Positions 45,376 to 56,345 of a stretch of DNA of 64,000 nt are shown one piece after another. Both the position numbers and the translations under genes were made by a program. This DNA comes from Linanthus parryae (lineage: Eukaryota > Streptophyta > Magnoliopsida > Ericales > Polemoniaceae). The first letter of the stretch is position 1, and each line of letters opens with the position of its first letter. A model generated the notes under the pieces. It did no database searches and was not told the origin of the DNA. It saw only the letters and a list, made by a program, of their open reading frames with translations. The stretch is from contig JALGPY010000002.1 in NCBI GenBank assembly GCA_023055425.1, positions 137,821,927 to 137,885,926 on the forward strand, written 5' to 3'.

Positions 45376-46786
45376 TGTAGAGTTTTGATCATGTATATGC
45401 AGCGGAATAACAGTAAAATTATCCTATCAAGACCCTCAAAGGATCACAGGAAGAGAAATCATGACGATGGTAAAGGACTCGTGTTAAGTACTTTGTAGGT
45501 CTCCTTGATGACTTCTAACGCGAAAAGTATCACGTCTCTACGGTTGATCCACGCGTAGGATTGAGATCTAGATCTTCCAAACACCTTGTGCTAGCTAGGA
45601 AGAATGGAAGAGAATGAAGAAATCACGCAACAGAGCACCAAAGTGAGGGGCGGCCCTCCTCTCTTTGTCGACGGGTTGAGCGGACGGCAAGGGGGGTTCA
45701 GCCCTCCTTGTTGTCTTTCTCTCTCCTTCCTTCTCTCCTACTCAAGGTATGCTATGAGCATTAGTTGTAGGGAAGGAAGATAGGAGCATCCTTTATATAG
45801 TCCAAAAACTCCTTGTTGCTACATAACGGCCCTCTCCTAATCCCACTCAAGTTCGGATTAGTCCAACTTGCATATTAGTCCTATTAAATTAGCAAGTTGT
45901 TGCGATTTGATCTTATAATTAATTAATCATATTAATTAATTCCCAAGTCTAGTTCAATCCTATATGGCGTGTGACCCCATAGGTTCTATTTTGTTGGTAG
46001 TAACAATTTACTAATATGCAGCGGCCTCTAGTAAGACATCCATTCTAGCCAACAAATAGAAATAGTCATCATGACAAACCTTGTGCACGTATTGTCTCAT
46101 ACCTTTGTCTCAATATCCGAATTGGACACGAGACATAAAAGTCACACTCGTATATCCAATCCATGGTTCCTCGATCCTGGGAATAGCCTTATTCGTGCAA
46201 ATAACATCAATATCCCATATTGATTTATTTGAGTCTGGCCAGACATTCTATAAGCACTATCCCTCGAGTGGTCTAGGATATTTGCTCCCGTTATGTGGGA
46301 GGGAAAAATTATATCTACATCACTACGATATCTAAGCTTGCTTCATATTGTATCCGGTACGCACCTTTATAACTACCCAGTCACGGCGTAGCTTTTGACG
46401 CTACCAAAACACAATATTCCACAACTAGAAGATCTAATGACTTCAAGTCTAAGGATGACAATACCGTTGTCACCGTGAGAAGCACTTGTGCCTTTACATA
46501 ACATGTATGTAGCCTTCTCGGAGTGGGTCAATCCAGCATGCCATTACCCCTAATGCATACCCATGTGTTGGATCATGATATCTCCATATCAATCCAACCC
46601 CATACTAGTCTATAGATGATTGTCCCATCAATCATTATAATGGACTAGGTATATTTAAGATAAACAACACAATTGTAAATATAAGGACTTCATTATATTA
46701 AATATTCTATAAATAATACAATGAATGTTCTAGCCAATTTATTGTTCATACTAAACTAGATTGCCTCTGGGGCACCTATTCCAACA
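45376..46786 (-). repeat. 5' LTR of Angela A1
   Basis: On the + strand it runs from TGTAGAGTTTTGATC to CCTATTCCAACA, 1411 bp. CCTTTATATAGTC near 45790 is the reverse of the family TATA box. It is followed by ACATG, the right target duplication. Confidence 0.92.
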
Positions 46787-46791
46787 ACATG

Positions 46792-47675
46792 GAGGTGAAT
46801 CACTCAATAAAATAAGACATTATCTAGCAGTCCATCCAAATGCGGGCCATTATGCGATATTAATAGAAATAAGCCCCATGACCCTCATCGGATTCATGCC
46901 TAAAATTAATACACATAAAAGTTAAGAAAGCTCACTACCGCCTCATCTTCTCAAGAAAAGACCCCAATGAGTCTCGTTTCTACACAAGAAAAAGGAGATG
47001 CTAAAATTTTGTGGAAAATGGGTTTTCAACAAAAAATCCAAGATCGATCAAGATATGTAGTTTCAGAAAATATGTAACTTTGGAAGAACTTATCTCCCTA
47101 ACCAAAAATACAATGGACATGATTTGTTTTTAAAAAAATGACCTTCTCCACGTCCTGTTTCTGAAAATATAAGAGTCGAACTTTTGACAGTAACAAAAGT
47201 TGAAGTTATGCTCTGAATTTCACAAACTGTCAAGTTTACAACATTATAAAATTTCACCTAAAACATTCAAACTTGACAAACTTAATTCTATGGCACATGC
47301 AACTTGAGACATCTTGATTTCTTCATCAAATACTACAAATTAGACACATAATATAATATTCAACCAAAGAATTTGAGAAATCAAGTGAAGGATTTGAAGA
47401 AATTAAGTTCAAATATACAATGCTCTAAGCACACGTGCAACCCAATATCAAGCAAATTCCTACCAAAAACATGAGTTTAACCACAATTTACACAAGCTAA
47501 AAGGTAGAGACGATCTAACGACCCGGACGGATTACTGTCCCATCAACTTCTTTATCCGAAGAAGATGGATTTGAATGAGAGAGTTTGTGGTTACAAAGGG
47601 AGAGGAAATAGAGGGGTTGTTTTGTAATGGCTACTACTTAGATGGCAAGGCAAGAAAGAGAGTAAACTAGAAAGT
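46792..47675. other. Unassigned flank between Angela A1 and the MULE
   Basis: The segment continues the sequence interrupted by A1. It is AT-rich with no ORF of note and no recognisable domain or repeat. Confidence 0.5.
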
Positions 47676-47684
47676 TTTAATCTT
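47676..47684. repeat. Left 9-bp target duplication of the MULE
   Basis: TTTAATCTT here is repeated exactly at 53779-53787, directly outside the two terminal inverted repeats. Nine-base duplications are characteristic of Mutator-like elements. Confidence 0.92.
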
Positions 47685-47935
47685 GGGTAAAAGACATTTT
47701 CCACCCTCTGAATATGGCGAAAATAAAAATTTCCCCTAATTTATGAAAAATACATATTGCACCCATGTCGGAGTTAAAAACTAACAGAAGGGTGAAAAGA
47801 CAAAAATACCCCTGAAAATTGAGAAATTACCTGATTATATATTTATCCAAATAAACCCTAACTCTTTTTTAAATCATTTTCCTCTTTCTCTTCTCCCTGC
47901 ATCTCTCTCCCTCCTTCCCTCTCTATCTTCCCTCT

Positions 47936-48290
47936 TCCTCGACCAGGACTACTCCTCCATCCCGTCGCTGAACCAGTCGCTCAGATTTTTCAACGTCTCG
48001 AACCATAAGCTGACCGGAACTGTGCCGGTGACTCCGACTCTCTCTCTCGATTCGGCCTTTTTTATTTCTCTGGAACACTAACCTCTACGACGAGATCCTC
48101 AACAGAGAATGTCGTTCCTCCCCTCCCTTCTTTAATTCCTCCGGCGGCGCCGCCGCCTCTCCTCCGACGCCGCTCACCCAGATATTTCTTTCACCGGCGC
48201 AACCACAGAGGGAGATTCCGGTTTTTGGGTTTCGATTGGGCCCTCCGGTGGATCGACGACCTGGGACCGCCGCCCCCTGCATTGAGAAGA
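47936..48290 (+). pseudogene. Captured fragment of an LRR receptor-like kinase
   Basis: The + strand reads [35 protein letters not shown] and then, after a frameshift, [34 protein letters not shown]. This is the last LRR, the FNVSNN(x)LTG(x)VP motif, the NP(x)L(x)GEI(x)(x)C capping motif and the Pro/Ser-rich juxtamembrane part of an LRR-III-type inactive receptor kinase (of the At5g67200 kind). Both Cys-cap residues are altered and the kinase domain is missing. GC content is far above that of the surroundings, which supports capture of a host exon by the MULE. Confidence 0.75.
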
Positions 48291-48544
48291 TGGCCAATTG
48301 GGACCTCCGGTTTTGCCTGCGTGGAAGGAATCTTCTTCTCTGGCAGCTTCTGCGCCATCTTCTGGCTCAAGAAAAGGGGTCTTTGAATCACACCTTCTCA
48401 CATCTTCTGGCTCAAGAAGACGCGGGTTTGTGTTTTTTAGTTTTACTAGTAAGGTGCACGCACGTGGGACGTGAAATCTGTACAAAAACTAGAACATTAA
48501 ATTTATTTGTAAGATATTGTCCAAAAGTACTAAAGGATATATTG

Positions 48545-48546
<2 letters not shown>

Positions 48547-48596
<50 letters not shown>
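48547..48596. repeat. (TA)n microsatellite
   Basis: About 25 uninterrupted TA units. Confidence 0.97.
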
Positions 48597-48599
<3 letters not shown>

Positions 48600-48902
48600 A
48601 AGCAGGAACTAACAAAATGAAGCCAAGAAACAATATAAACTAATTCGACATTTACAAGCATGACTATTTAAACATGTTAATACTTAGCCAACCGCTTTTC
48701 TATTTATTTTCATTCATTGACAATTTCATTGGAGTTTAAATAAGTGTTTTCTGTTTAAATGTCAATATGATATTTCTTTTTCTTGAATCAAAAGAGAGGT
48801 TATTATAAGTTAAGGTTTAGGAATAGATTTCATCATTCTTTCTTCTGTTGAGCAGGGATATGTATTACATCTTGTAAACAAGTTTGAAAATAATACGTTT
48901 TT

Positions 48903-48903
<1 letters not shown>

Positions 48904-48937
<34 letters not shown>
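48904..48937. repeat. Poly(A) run
   Basis: 34 consecutive A residues. It may be the tail of an old retrotransposed sequence, but no gene is recognisable in front of it. Confidence 0.95.
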
Positions 48938-48941
<4 letters not shown>

Positions 48942-49057
48942 AAATAATACAAATAGAGTAGCGATTCTTTCACAGTAAAAAAGCTTCTACACTTCATAAT
49001 GAAGTAACTGTTTTTCTGGTCAAATTTCATTTATAGTATTAATAGTTTGGATCCGTT

Positions 49058-49385
49058 CTTCATGTTTTCCCTTTCCTATCCATTAATCAAATCCTTTCTT
49101 CTTCTCCATTGTTGATGGTGAGACCACACAGCTAAGCCTTCTCTAATCTATTTTTCGCCCTATCATACCAGACCCTATACCGTCCCAACTCCCATGCATT
49201 CATTTCTCACTAATCCCCTTTCTTCATGTTTTCCTTTTTCTATCCATTAATCAAATCATTTCTTCTTCTCCATTGTTGATGGTGAGACCACACAGCTAAG
49301 CCTTCTCTAATCTATTTTTCTCCCTATCATACCAGACCTGTACCGTCCCAACTCCCATGCATTCATTTCTAGCCAATCCCCTCGC
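49058..49385. repeat. 164-bp tandem duplication in the MULE
   Basis: CTTCATGTTTTCC starts at 49058 and again at 49222, and the copies remain nearly identical (a few substitutions) through CCCATGCATTCATTTCT. This is a recent local duplication. Confidence 0.9.
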
Positions 49386-49608
49386 ACGCGTAACTTTTTT
49401 TGCGGAGGTTTAGAACAATTTTTTATGGGTCGTGGGGGACCCCAAATCATGAACCCTTTGAATCCCGATGGCATTGTGCCGCCGTGCGGTCTTCTTAATA
49501 TAAGCTTGCTTGTAGACACCAATCCAACACATACTGCCCACCAAATTCATAAACTGGGTGATGTAATGAAGGCTATTAGATTTTGTGATTAAATTTAAGT
49601 AAAGTTGG

Positions 49609-49630
49609 ATATATATATATATATATATAT
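49609..49630. repeat. Short (TA)n microsatellite
   Basis: About 11 TA units. Confidence 0.95.
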
Positions 49631-50798
49631 GTGAACTCTTTATGCTGACGAATTAATGTTTGAGAAATCGGTTATTTTTCCTTGATTAATTCATCTAAAA
49701 ATTGGTAAGTTTCTACATAGAAAATTCACTTGAAACCAATTTATTATTAATTCTTAGTGTTCAAATAAGAAAAATAAAAAGAAAACAGAAAGGGCGGAGG
49801 TGAAGGTAGATAAAAGGACGAGAGAGAAGGAATCAAAACAATTAATACTGTAAATGAATAAGAAGCTTCTTTTACTGGTGTATGAATCACTACCCTATAA
49901 ATAAACCCCAAATATCATGCTAATATCAACCAAGTCTTATAGTCATAATGACTATTCTGGTGTATACCACTTGATCCTGTCAAGTTAAATTCATTTACTG
50001 AGACAGCATGAATTACATATCAGGAGGTATTGTTTGTATGGAATAAAGCTAATGAAGTGAGCAAAATCTATCTGTTGTTCCCGAATACAATGAAACTTTT
50101 TTTTCCACATAGTATTATAAAGCAATTCAGGGGAAAAACTACCTGGACCACGTGATGCCTACCACGGGTTTGAATGGCACAGACTAAAAGTATTAAATTT
50201 TAACTATACCAAAACCCATAATATTCATATTCTTGAAAGAGAATGTGAATTCCTATGTATTTTTACATTCAGTTATAAGCTTCAAACGTGACTTGAGCCC
50301 ATTTACATTGAACTGTAGAATAATACAAGTGAATACTGAAAAAAAAGAAATAAAAATGTTGAGTTTCTCTCAAGTTTACTGGGTTCCTAACTTCCTATGT
50401 ATGATTTTGGTTAATTACTGTCATAGCCAGCTGTAGTCTTCAGTTGAATGTCATCAGTACCAAAAGCATCCTCCCATTCAATATTCTTCCGGACTTTGAA
50501 ATGTGTTGCCATCCTTAAATTTATGCATGCTATCTAGTTACAGCTCCAACAACTACTTGACTAAAGTATACATAACATGCAAGTAAAAGAAAATAAATGC
50601 TATCCGCAAGCGACCCCTACGGTTTACAAAGAGATGATGTTAAGATCTAGAAATTTCAACTCGCTTCACTCTCTTATCATCTAAGCCTCTACTTAAGATA
50701 TCTAAAACATTTAAAAAAACAAACTAAAGAATTTTCCATCTTAAAGCCACTTGAAATAAGTTTCAAATGACCCTTCCTAGAACAGAGACAGCTCTGAT

Positions 50799-52027
50799 TG
50801 GAAATTTCAATACTACATGTGTGTATCGTTTATTTTACCTCTCCTCTCCTCCTCATCTCTCTCCGCGAAGTTTTTCACTGAAGTTTGGTGACTTTTGTTC
50901 CTTTGTCGACTTATCTTCTAATCGGAGTTTGGTATAAGCATCCAATGACTGTATATATGAATGACAGATGAGCAAATTGCTCCACTCCAAAGCGAAATCA
51001 AGCCAACGCCGGATCAAAATATTCCTCAGTCTAAATGGATGATCAAAATGGCAGGATTCCATGTTCTTGCTATATCTTTCCCTGGAATCTCATCGACATA
51101 GGAAAACGTAAATTGGTGGAACCTGTGAAAATCTGATGATAGGAAAGCACATGAGACCAACAGATAGTTGCAAGAAGTACAACCGTCTAGAGTGATAGCC
51201 TTTTCCCTTTCAAGAATTATTCATTTTACTTAGTTACATCGCATATTTTGTACAATATTACTACTACTAAATTTATCAATTTGTACTCTTTCATTATAGT
51301 GAATTTAAAATTCAAATGATTCTCTATAAGAAATATAACTTATATTCCTACTAAGCAGCATGAATAAATCCACTCGTGTATTTCATTTGAAACTTATGCA
51401 CCCGTAATAGGGTCACTTTGACCCGGTGATTTAGATAGCAAAACTTTGTAATTTTTAGATAATTTTTTGTAGTGTTTTATGGTAACTCTTATTCTACAAG
51501 ATCATTAAAAAAAATCAAAAAATTGCATCCTTTTGCAATTGAAATCACCGGGTCAAAGTGACCCTATTACTGGTGCAAATGTCCAAATGGTGCAATATAC
51601 CTATGACGGAGTAGTAATAGTTCAACAAACAAGGATTTGAAAAGTCCTCATGATACTATGCTTTGAGCGACGCCAGTGCTTATGCTACTTATTGTACCAA
51701 AAAATCACAAACACGAGTATTATTATTGAAGAACCCATCGAAAAACTGACAGCGAGAATGAAAACAGCCTTTACCTGAAGGTTTTGTCAATTCAGAGGCG
51801 GATGTAGTCGGGGATATACCGATTATATCTCATCTTCAGCGCCAACTTCTTCTGCATCATGAATCTTGTATGATGGTTTGAAACAGAAATCAAACTCCGA
51901 TTAGAAGATAAGTCGACAAAGGAACAAAAGTCACCAAACTTCAGTGAAAATCTCCGTGGAGAGAGATGAGGAGGAGAGGAGAGGTAAAGTAAACGATATA
52001 GACATGCAGTGGTGAAATTTTCAGGCC
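50799..52027. repeat. Long inverted repeat inside the MULE
   Basis: The left arm, about 50799-50932 (TTTACCTCTCCTCTCCTCC...CTTCTAATCGGAGTTTG), is matched by its reverse complement at about 51892-52027. The arms are about 130 bp with few mismatches and the spacer is about 960 bp. No convincing target duplication flanks it. Transcription through it would give a hairpin RNA. Confidence 0.85.
51397..51577. mobile_element. Hairpin MITE-like element
   Basis: 36-bp arms at 51397-51432 and 51542-51577 (TGCACC(C/A)GTAATAGGGTC...) are inverted copies with one mismatch, around a 109-bp AT-rich core. The similarity may extend about 13 bp further outward. No clean target duplication is seen, so the superfamily is open. 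It lies in the spacer of the larger inverted repeat. Confidence 0.65.
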
Positions 52028-52174
52028 TATATTGGTTTGCTGGATTTCACACCCACTTTTTGCACTTCATCATCCCCTTATATTCATCTGACCACATGGG
52101 GTAAATTATTTTCTTGCATGAATTTAAGCTTCAATCTTCTATATGAGCAGGGTATTTAATAAAAATAACATCCA

Positions 52175-52790
52175 TCAAGTACCAAATAAATTCAATTCAT
52201 AACTTAATTCATCTATTTTAATGGAATTGTTGGTCAGTTTTCTCTTTAGTTCCGTCACAGGCAATTCTGCTACTTGCTGGTATCGATATTGGAACTCTGA
52301 ACCTAGAAACCCAGAAAAACTAATTTCCGGTGACAAGATTTCTGAAGTTTCTCTTTGTTGCTCTGTGGAAGATTGGTCAGCTTCCGACTCATATTTTACT
52401 TCTAGCAAGGTTTATAGAACAATCCACATCAAATAGATACTGAAATGCGATAAAACTGAGTTTTTGGAGCGACCTAATGGCCTAACCAAATCTGGTTCCG
52501 CATCTCTAAATTAAGCAGCGAATCGAAAACACTAATCAAAAGTAAAAACTGCATTCAACAATGAGAGGCAGAATCGCTGAAGTTAACGCAAAGAATGAAC
52601 TAAGAAAAAAATTGGACAAACAAATTAGACCTAGAGGGTCAGAGACTCTGGGTGGGGGAGAGAAGCGGAGAGAGCGAGATAAACAGACCTTTGATGGCGT
52701 CGAAGGCTATGGCATCTTGCGGCAGCGACTGTCGTATGCGAAGGGGACATGCACTGCGTAGGGGACATGCACTGCGTCTTCATCCTTCAC
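52175..52790 (-). pseudogene. Possible captured exons in the MULE
   Basis: On the minus strand a frame ending IRQSLPQDAIAFDAIK meets CAAAG|GTCTGTTTA near 52690, which looks like a donor. CCTTGCTAG|AAG near 52408 looks like an acceptor, leading to a 77-codon frame (EVKYESEADQSS to ELNLFGT, stop at 52175). I recognise no family. A tandem repeat of 18 bp at 52741-52777 lies in the upstream part. Capture of a two-exon host fragment is an inference from the splice-like sites only. Confidence 0.35.
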
Positions 52791-53778
52791 CAAAGTGAAG
52801 GGCAGATAAGGAGTTGGTCTAGGGATCTCTCGTATTAGACGAAGAGTCGCGTCCGTTCGGAAGTAAAAGTCGCGGAGGTCCGGAGGAGTCCATTGGGAAA
52901 CAAAAGTTTATTTTTCAGGGGAATTTTTGTAATAAATAAATTTAAAGAGGCACTTTTGTAATAAACACTATTAGGAACACATTAAAATTATTCACTCTTT
53001 TATAAGAGTAAAGATTTTCTCTTGCGGTGGGGATGGATGATTTATGGGTTGTAATATGGATTCGGGTCGTGTATTGTGTCCGTCGGTTGAACAGAGGTGG
53101 AGGCGTGTTTGTCTCGGTTGAAACAGGGGCTTCTTCTTCGTCCTTCTACAATTGAAGGCCAAGTCCAAGTAACCACAAATTATTATATGGTCATACAATT
53201 TTTACAACAATACTCTATCAAACTACAATGTTAAACAAATAGAACCTTTCTTTCAGCTCGTTAGTATACTTATCAGCCAGATGTTCTCGATCTGTACCAG
53301 TGGATTGAACACTTTAAAAAATTACTCTGTACATCGATAAACGAAACCCACATAATTATTTGATATGGATTTGAAGAACACAACCAGTGGAATGAAACCC
53401 ATAAAAAGATGAAGTCAAACAGCTAGCCCTTCGATTAGTGTTGGACATTAGATGATTGTTGTTAGTTTGTTTTGTTGTTTTATTGGTGGTGCTGGTGGTG
53501 GAAATTTGGTGGTAGTGGAGGTGGTGCTCAAGAACACCAAGAACATCCAGAACATGAAGAACACTATAATAAACAAAAAAGGTGGTATTTTTCCACAATT
53601 AGTAAGAATGAAATGGTCACAAAAACTCACTTTGCACCCCTCCACTGACGGTTTATAACAGAAGGGTGGTATCTGTCCACCCTCCATCCACTTACAGGAG
53701 TGAAAAATGTATTTTTCGATAATGTAGGAAGCAAATGTATTTTCTCCATATTTGGAGGGTGAAAAATGTCTTTTACCC

Positions 53779-53787
53779 TTTAATCTT
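53779..53787. repeat. Right 9-bp target duplication of the MULE
   Basis: TTTAATCTT, identical to 47676-47684. Confidence 0.92.
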
Positions 53788-54106
53788 TTTAGAATGAAAA
53801 AATGAATTTTTACGGTTAAGCTTTTAGTAAAAAAAAATGTCAAAAGCTTTTAATAAATTTGACTTTTTTTAGAAAAGAAGTAATTTAGATTAAATTATGT
53901 TAATTCTTTTATTGAATCTCACAAGTAGTGGTAAAATTAAGTGACAAAATTATATTGGGCGACTGTAGGTTTGGGTAAAATAATCGCTCCATGTGCAAAA
54001 GAGTCTCTGACTTTTCTCTCTCTAAACCTTGTTTCTTCTACATCTAAATCCCATATTCAAATCTCCCATCTCTGTCCCAAATCTTTGTTACATCACTCTG
54101 TTTTCA

Positions 54107-55600
54107 TGGATTCCTCAAACCATCAACCGTCTGGGGTACAAGCTTATCCTAATCACTATCTGATATCGCTTGGAGATAAGCCCATTAATGATAACTTCAG
54201 GGAGGTCCGTCGCCTAAACCGCAACAGATTCTTGGTGGCCTACGTTAAATATGATAGGCAAATCACGACGTCCCAACTCGAGTCGGCGATGAACACTTAC
54301 TGGAGGCTTTAAGGACCTCCTCTTCGAGTCTCTGCATGGTAGGTTCCTAGTTTCTTCTGGGTAGAGTTTTTCAATGACAAAGACAGAGAAGATTTTGCTC
54401 GAATTTGTGCGGTGAATGTTCTCGGCGCTCTGGTGATTCTTCGCCAAAGGTTTCCAAACTATGTGTATGCTCCAAAAACAATGAAATCAGCCCCGGTTTG
54501 GCTCACCGTTCACAGCGTGCCATAGGACTACATTAGCTTTGATCTTGCACAAGCCCTGGGACATCTTGCCAGTGGTTTTTTGATGTTTCATCCAGACATG
54601 TTTTCCGGCAGTCTATAGTGTTCCTTAAAGGTCCTCATCAATCTTGATATCTCACAACCACTGCTTCCAGGGGCTACTCTGAGGATGGATAATGGTTTTA
54701 CAACCTTCCTACCGTTTAGCTACGAAAAAATCTTCTGATTTTGTTACAGATGTGGTAAGATAGGCCATACAAAGTAACAATGCTCTGTTTCTCTCTACGG
54801 CCATGAATGCTCACTGGCTTCGCATGGGAACTCTAGTGGACAAGTTTGGTGTCACAATTAACCATTATCCTGATGCTCCACTATACACTCGGTTTCTTCT
54901 CTCTGTTTCCAACATCAATGTTGAGAGAACAACTATAATTTCAACCGGGTTTGTTGAAGGCCCAGACAAAATCGAATGGCAACAGGGTAGTGGTGTTTCA
55001 GTTCGGTGGTTATTAGGAAGGTCTGTGGAGGTTCAATCGCTGGAGCAAGCTTTTCCGGCCACTCCCTCCTTTGAAAATCTCTTTGACGCCATGGAATCTA
55101 ACCCTTCAGAACCTACGGTTCATATTTACTCATCGAATTCAAAAGCGACAGCCCAAATCCCGATCAACTTGAATGCGCCGGTTCCGATGGAAGACATCAA
55201 AATCAATGGCTCTCCAATAATCCATGTTCTTCACCAACAAGAACAGCAACAAGTTCAGGAAAAAAACCACCTACTTCACATGAAAAACCACTATCCACTT
55301 TCGCAAGCGGTTTCTAATGGCGGTAATCATTCGGCAAACTACAATCATTCTCCGTGGGCCCACCCAGCTACTCCGTCAGTCTCTAGCTCTCCAAGTGGAG
55401 ATCGTCTTGCGTCTGAGGGTACGCCAGCTTCCTATGGTTCCTTCGAGAGTTCACCACGTGGCTCTTCCGGTTCCCTGCAGAGTACAGGTTCCACACACTC
55501 CTTTCTTCCTTTCTCTTCTACACAAATTAGGACTCTACTACAACCATTAATCACTGCACACACTTCACCTTCTCCCCAAAATGGCACACATGGCAGGTAA
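54107..55600 (+). pseudogene. L1 ORF1 (DUF4283 and zinc knuckle)
   Basis: From MDSSNHQPSGVQAYPNHY the sequence reads through DUF4283-like phrases (QLESAMNTYWRL, PSFFWVEFFNDKDREDFAR, APVWLTVHSVP) to FSYEKIF and FCYRCGKIGHTK with a final Cys (C-x2-C-x4-H-x4-C, near 54735-54780). A 265-codon frame (54803-55600) then holds a Ser/Pro/His-rich tail. At least six stops lie in the DUF4283 part (the first near 54310), and frames change. The protein would bind L1 RNA. Host genes with DUF4283 exist, but the nearby endonuclease favours L1. Confidence 0.72.
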
Positions 55601-55785
55601 CTCTACCCCAAACTTCCCCCTTTACGTGCTACATTAAACAAGTAAACTGGTTGATTTGGTTCATGTAATAAAAAACCTACTCCCCTAAATGACGTAGCCC
55701 TTTTCTTACTTTTCCTTTATTTAATTGACTTATTTTAATATATCCTAGAACATTATTTTAAACCCTCTCTCTCTCTCTCATAAAT

Positions 55786-55796
55786 AAGCTTCCCTG
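55786..55796 (+). promoter_or_regulatory. TATA-like motif before the 55858 ORF
   Basis: CATAAATAAGC follows a (CT)n run and lies about 70 bp upstream of the ATG. This is a weak inference. Confidence 0.3.
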
Positions 55797-55857
55797 TCTT
55801 TACTTCGAGTTGCATAACTCTCCCTCTTCTAAGAACTGTAACTCACTCTACATAACA

Positions 55858-56295
55858 ATGGGTTCTCTGTTGTCCGCTTTGAAGGGTAAGCCTAAGTCTA
55901 CACACCAAACTATCTCTGCGACTGTGACGGAAACGAAGCCGCCACCATCAAAACCCTCATTCTACTATGGCTTCGATCGTCTCTTCCGCCGTCAGCTACG
56001 CGAAGTAGGTTTAAGCCCAAGAGTTGAGTTCGCAACTGACTCCGATAGCACTGCACCGTTCTCTGGCGTTTCTGCCAGGACACTCTCGGATCCGGACACG
56101 GGTGATGACATGTCTCATTTGCGCGGTCTCAAGCGAAAGCGCCATTTTGTTCAATTGCCTCGCAAACGTATAAATTGTACCCCAATCTTAGCGCATATTC
56201 GAAATGTGAAGCATACTGCTTCTCAGGCATCTCTCTCAGACCCTAGTTCTGGTAAGTGCAAGATCTTTCTTTCTAGTGTTAGTACCTTTAATTAG
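55858..56295 (+). CDS. Hypothetical 145-residue ORF between L1 ORF1 and endonuclease
   Basis: The frame begins ATGGGTTCTCTG (MGSLLSALKGKPK), open for 145 codons. The protein is basic with a KRKR cluster (LRGLKRKRHF) near residue 105 and no transmembrane segment. Gly2 followed by Ser/Leu would suit N-myristoylation, but that is weak evidence. I do not recognise it. It may be the tail of L1 ORF1, which often has KRKR-like C-termini, in a shifted frame. The frame ends 50 bp before the solo LTR. Confidence 0.35.
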   Translation: MGSLLSALKGKPKSTHQTISATVTETKPPPSKPSFYYGFDRLFRRQLREVGLSPRVEFATDSDSTAPFSGVSARTLSDPDTGDDMSHLRGLKRKRHFVQLPRKRINCTPILAHIRNVKHTASQASLSDPSSGKCKIFLSSVSTFN

Positions 56296-56345
56296 TAGAA
56301 ACCAATAAAAACAATACTTTCTGCATGACAGACCATGGGACCATG

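Larger units (their letters stand above)
23711..46786 (-). mobile_element. Angela-like copia element A1, split by Tat B
   Basis: LTRs at 23711-25074 (3') and 45376-46786 (5') are flanked by identical ACATG at 23706-23710 and 46787-46791, a perfect 5-bp target duplication. On the minus strand the order is LTR, PBS, leader, [Tat B], gag, protease remnant, integrase, RT, RNase H, polypurine tract, LTR, which is the copia order. Without Tat B and its duplication the element is about 8.4 kb. RT and RNase H phrases, and the LTR start, resemble the Angela/BARE group. Confidence 0.93.
47685..53778. mobile_element. Non-autonomous Mutator-like element (Pack-MULE)
   Basis: The ends are inverted copies beginning GGGTAAAAGACATTTT(T/C)CACCCTC and aligning for about 85-115 bp (47685-47800 and 53660-53778). 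They are flanked by the perfect 9-bp duplication TTTAATCTT. No MURA-type transposase is readable inside, so the element would need a helper. The 6.1-kb interior has a captured piece of a receptor-kinase gene, other possible captured exons, simple repeats, a 164-bp tandem duplication and a long inverted repeat. Confidence 0.9.

Noticed and set aside
48174..48485. 103-codon minus-strand frames opposite the captured kinase piece
   Set aside because: The + strand reading shows LRR and cap motifs in order; the minus frames have no features and arise from high GC content.
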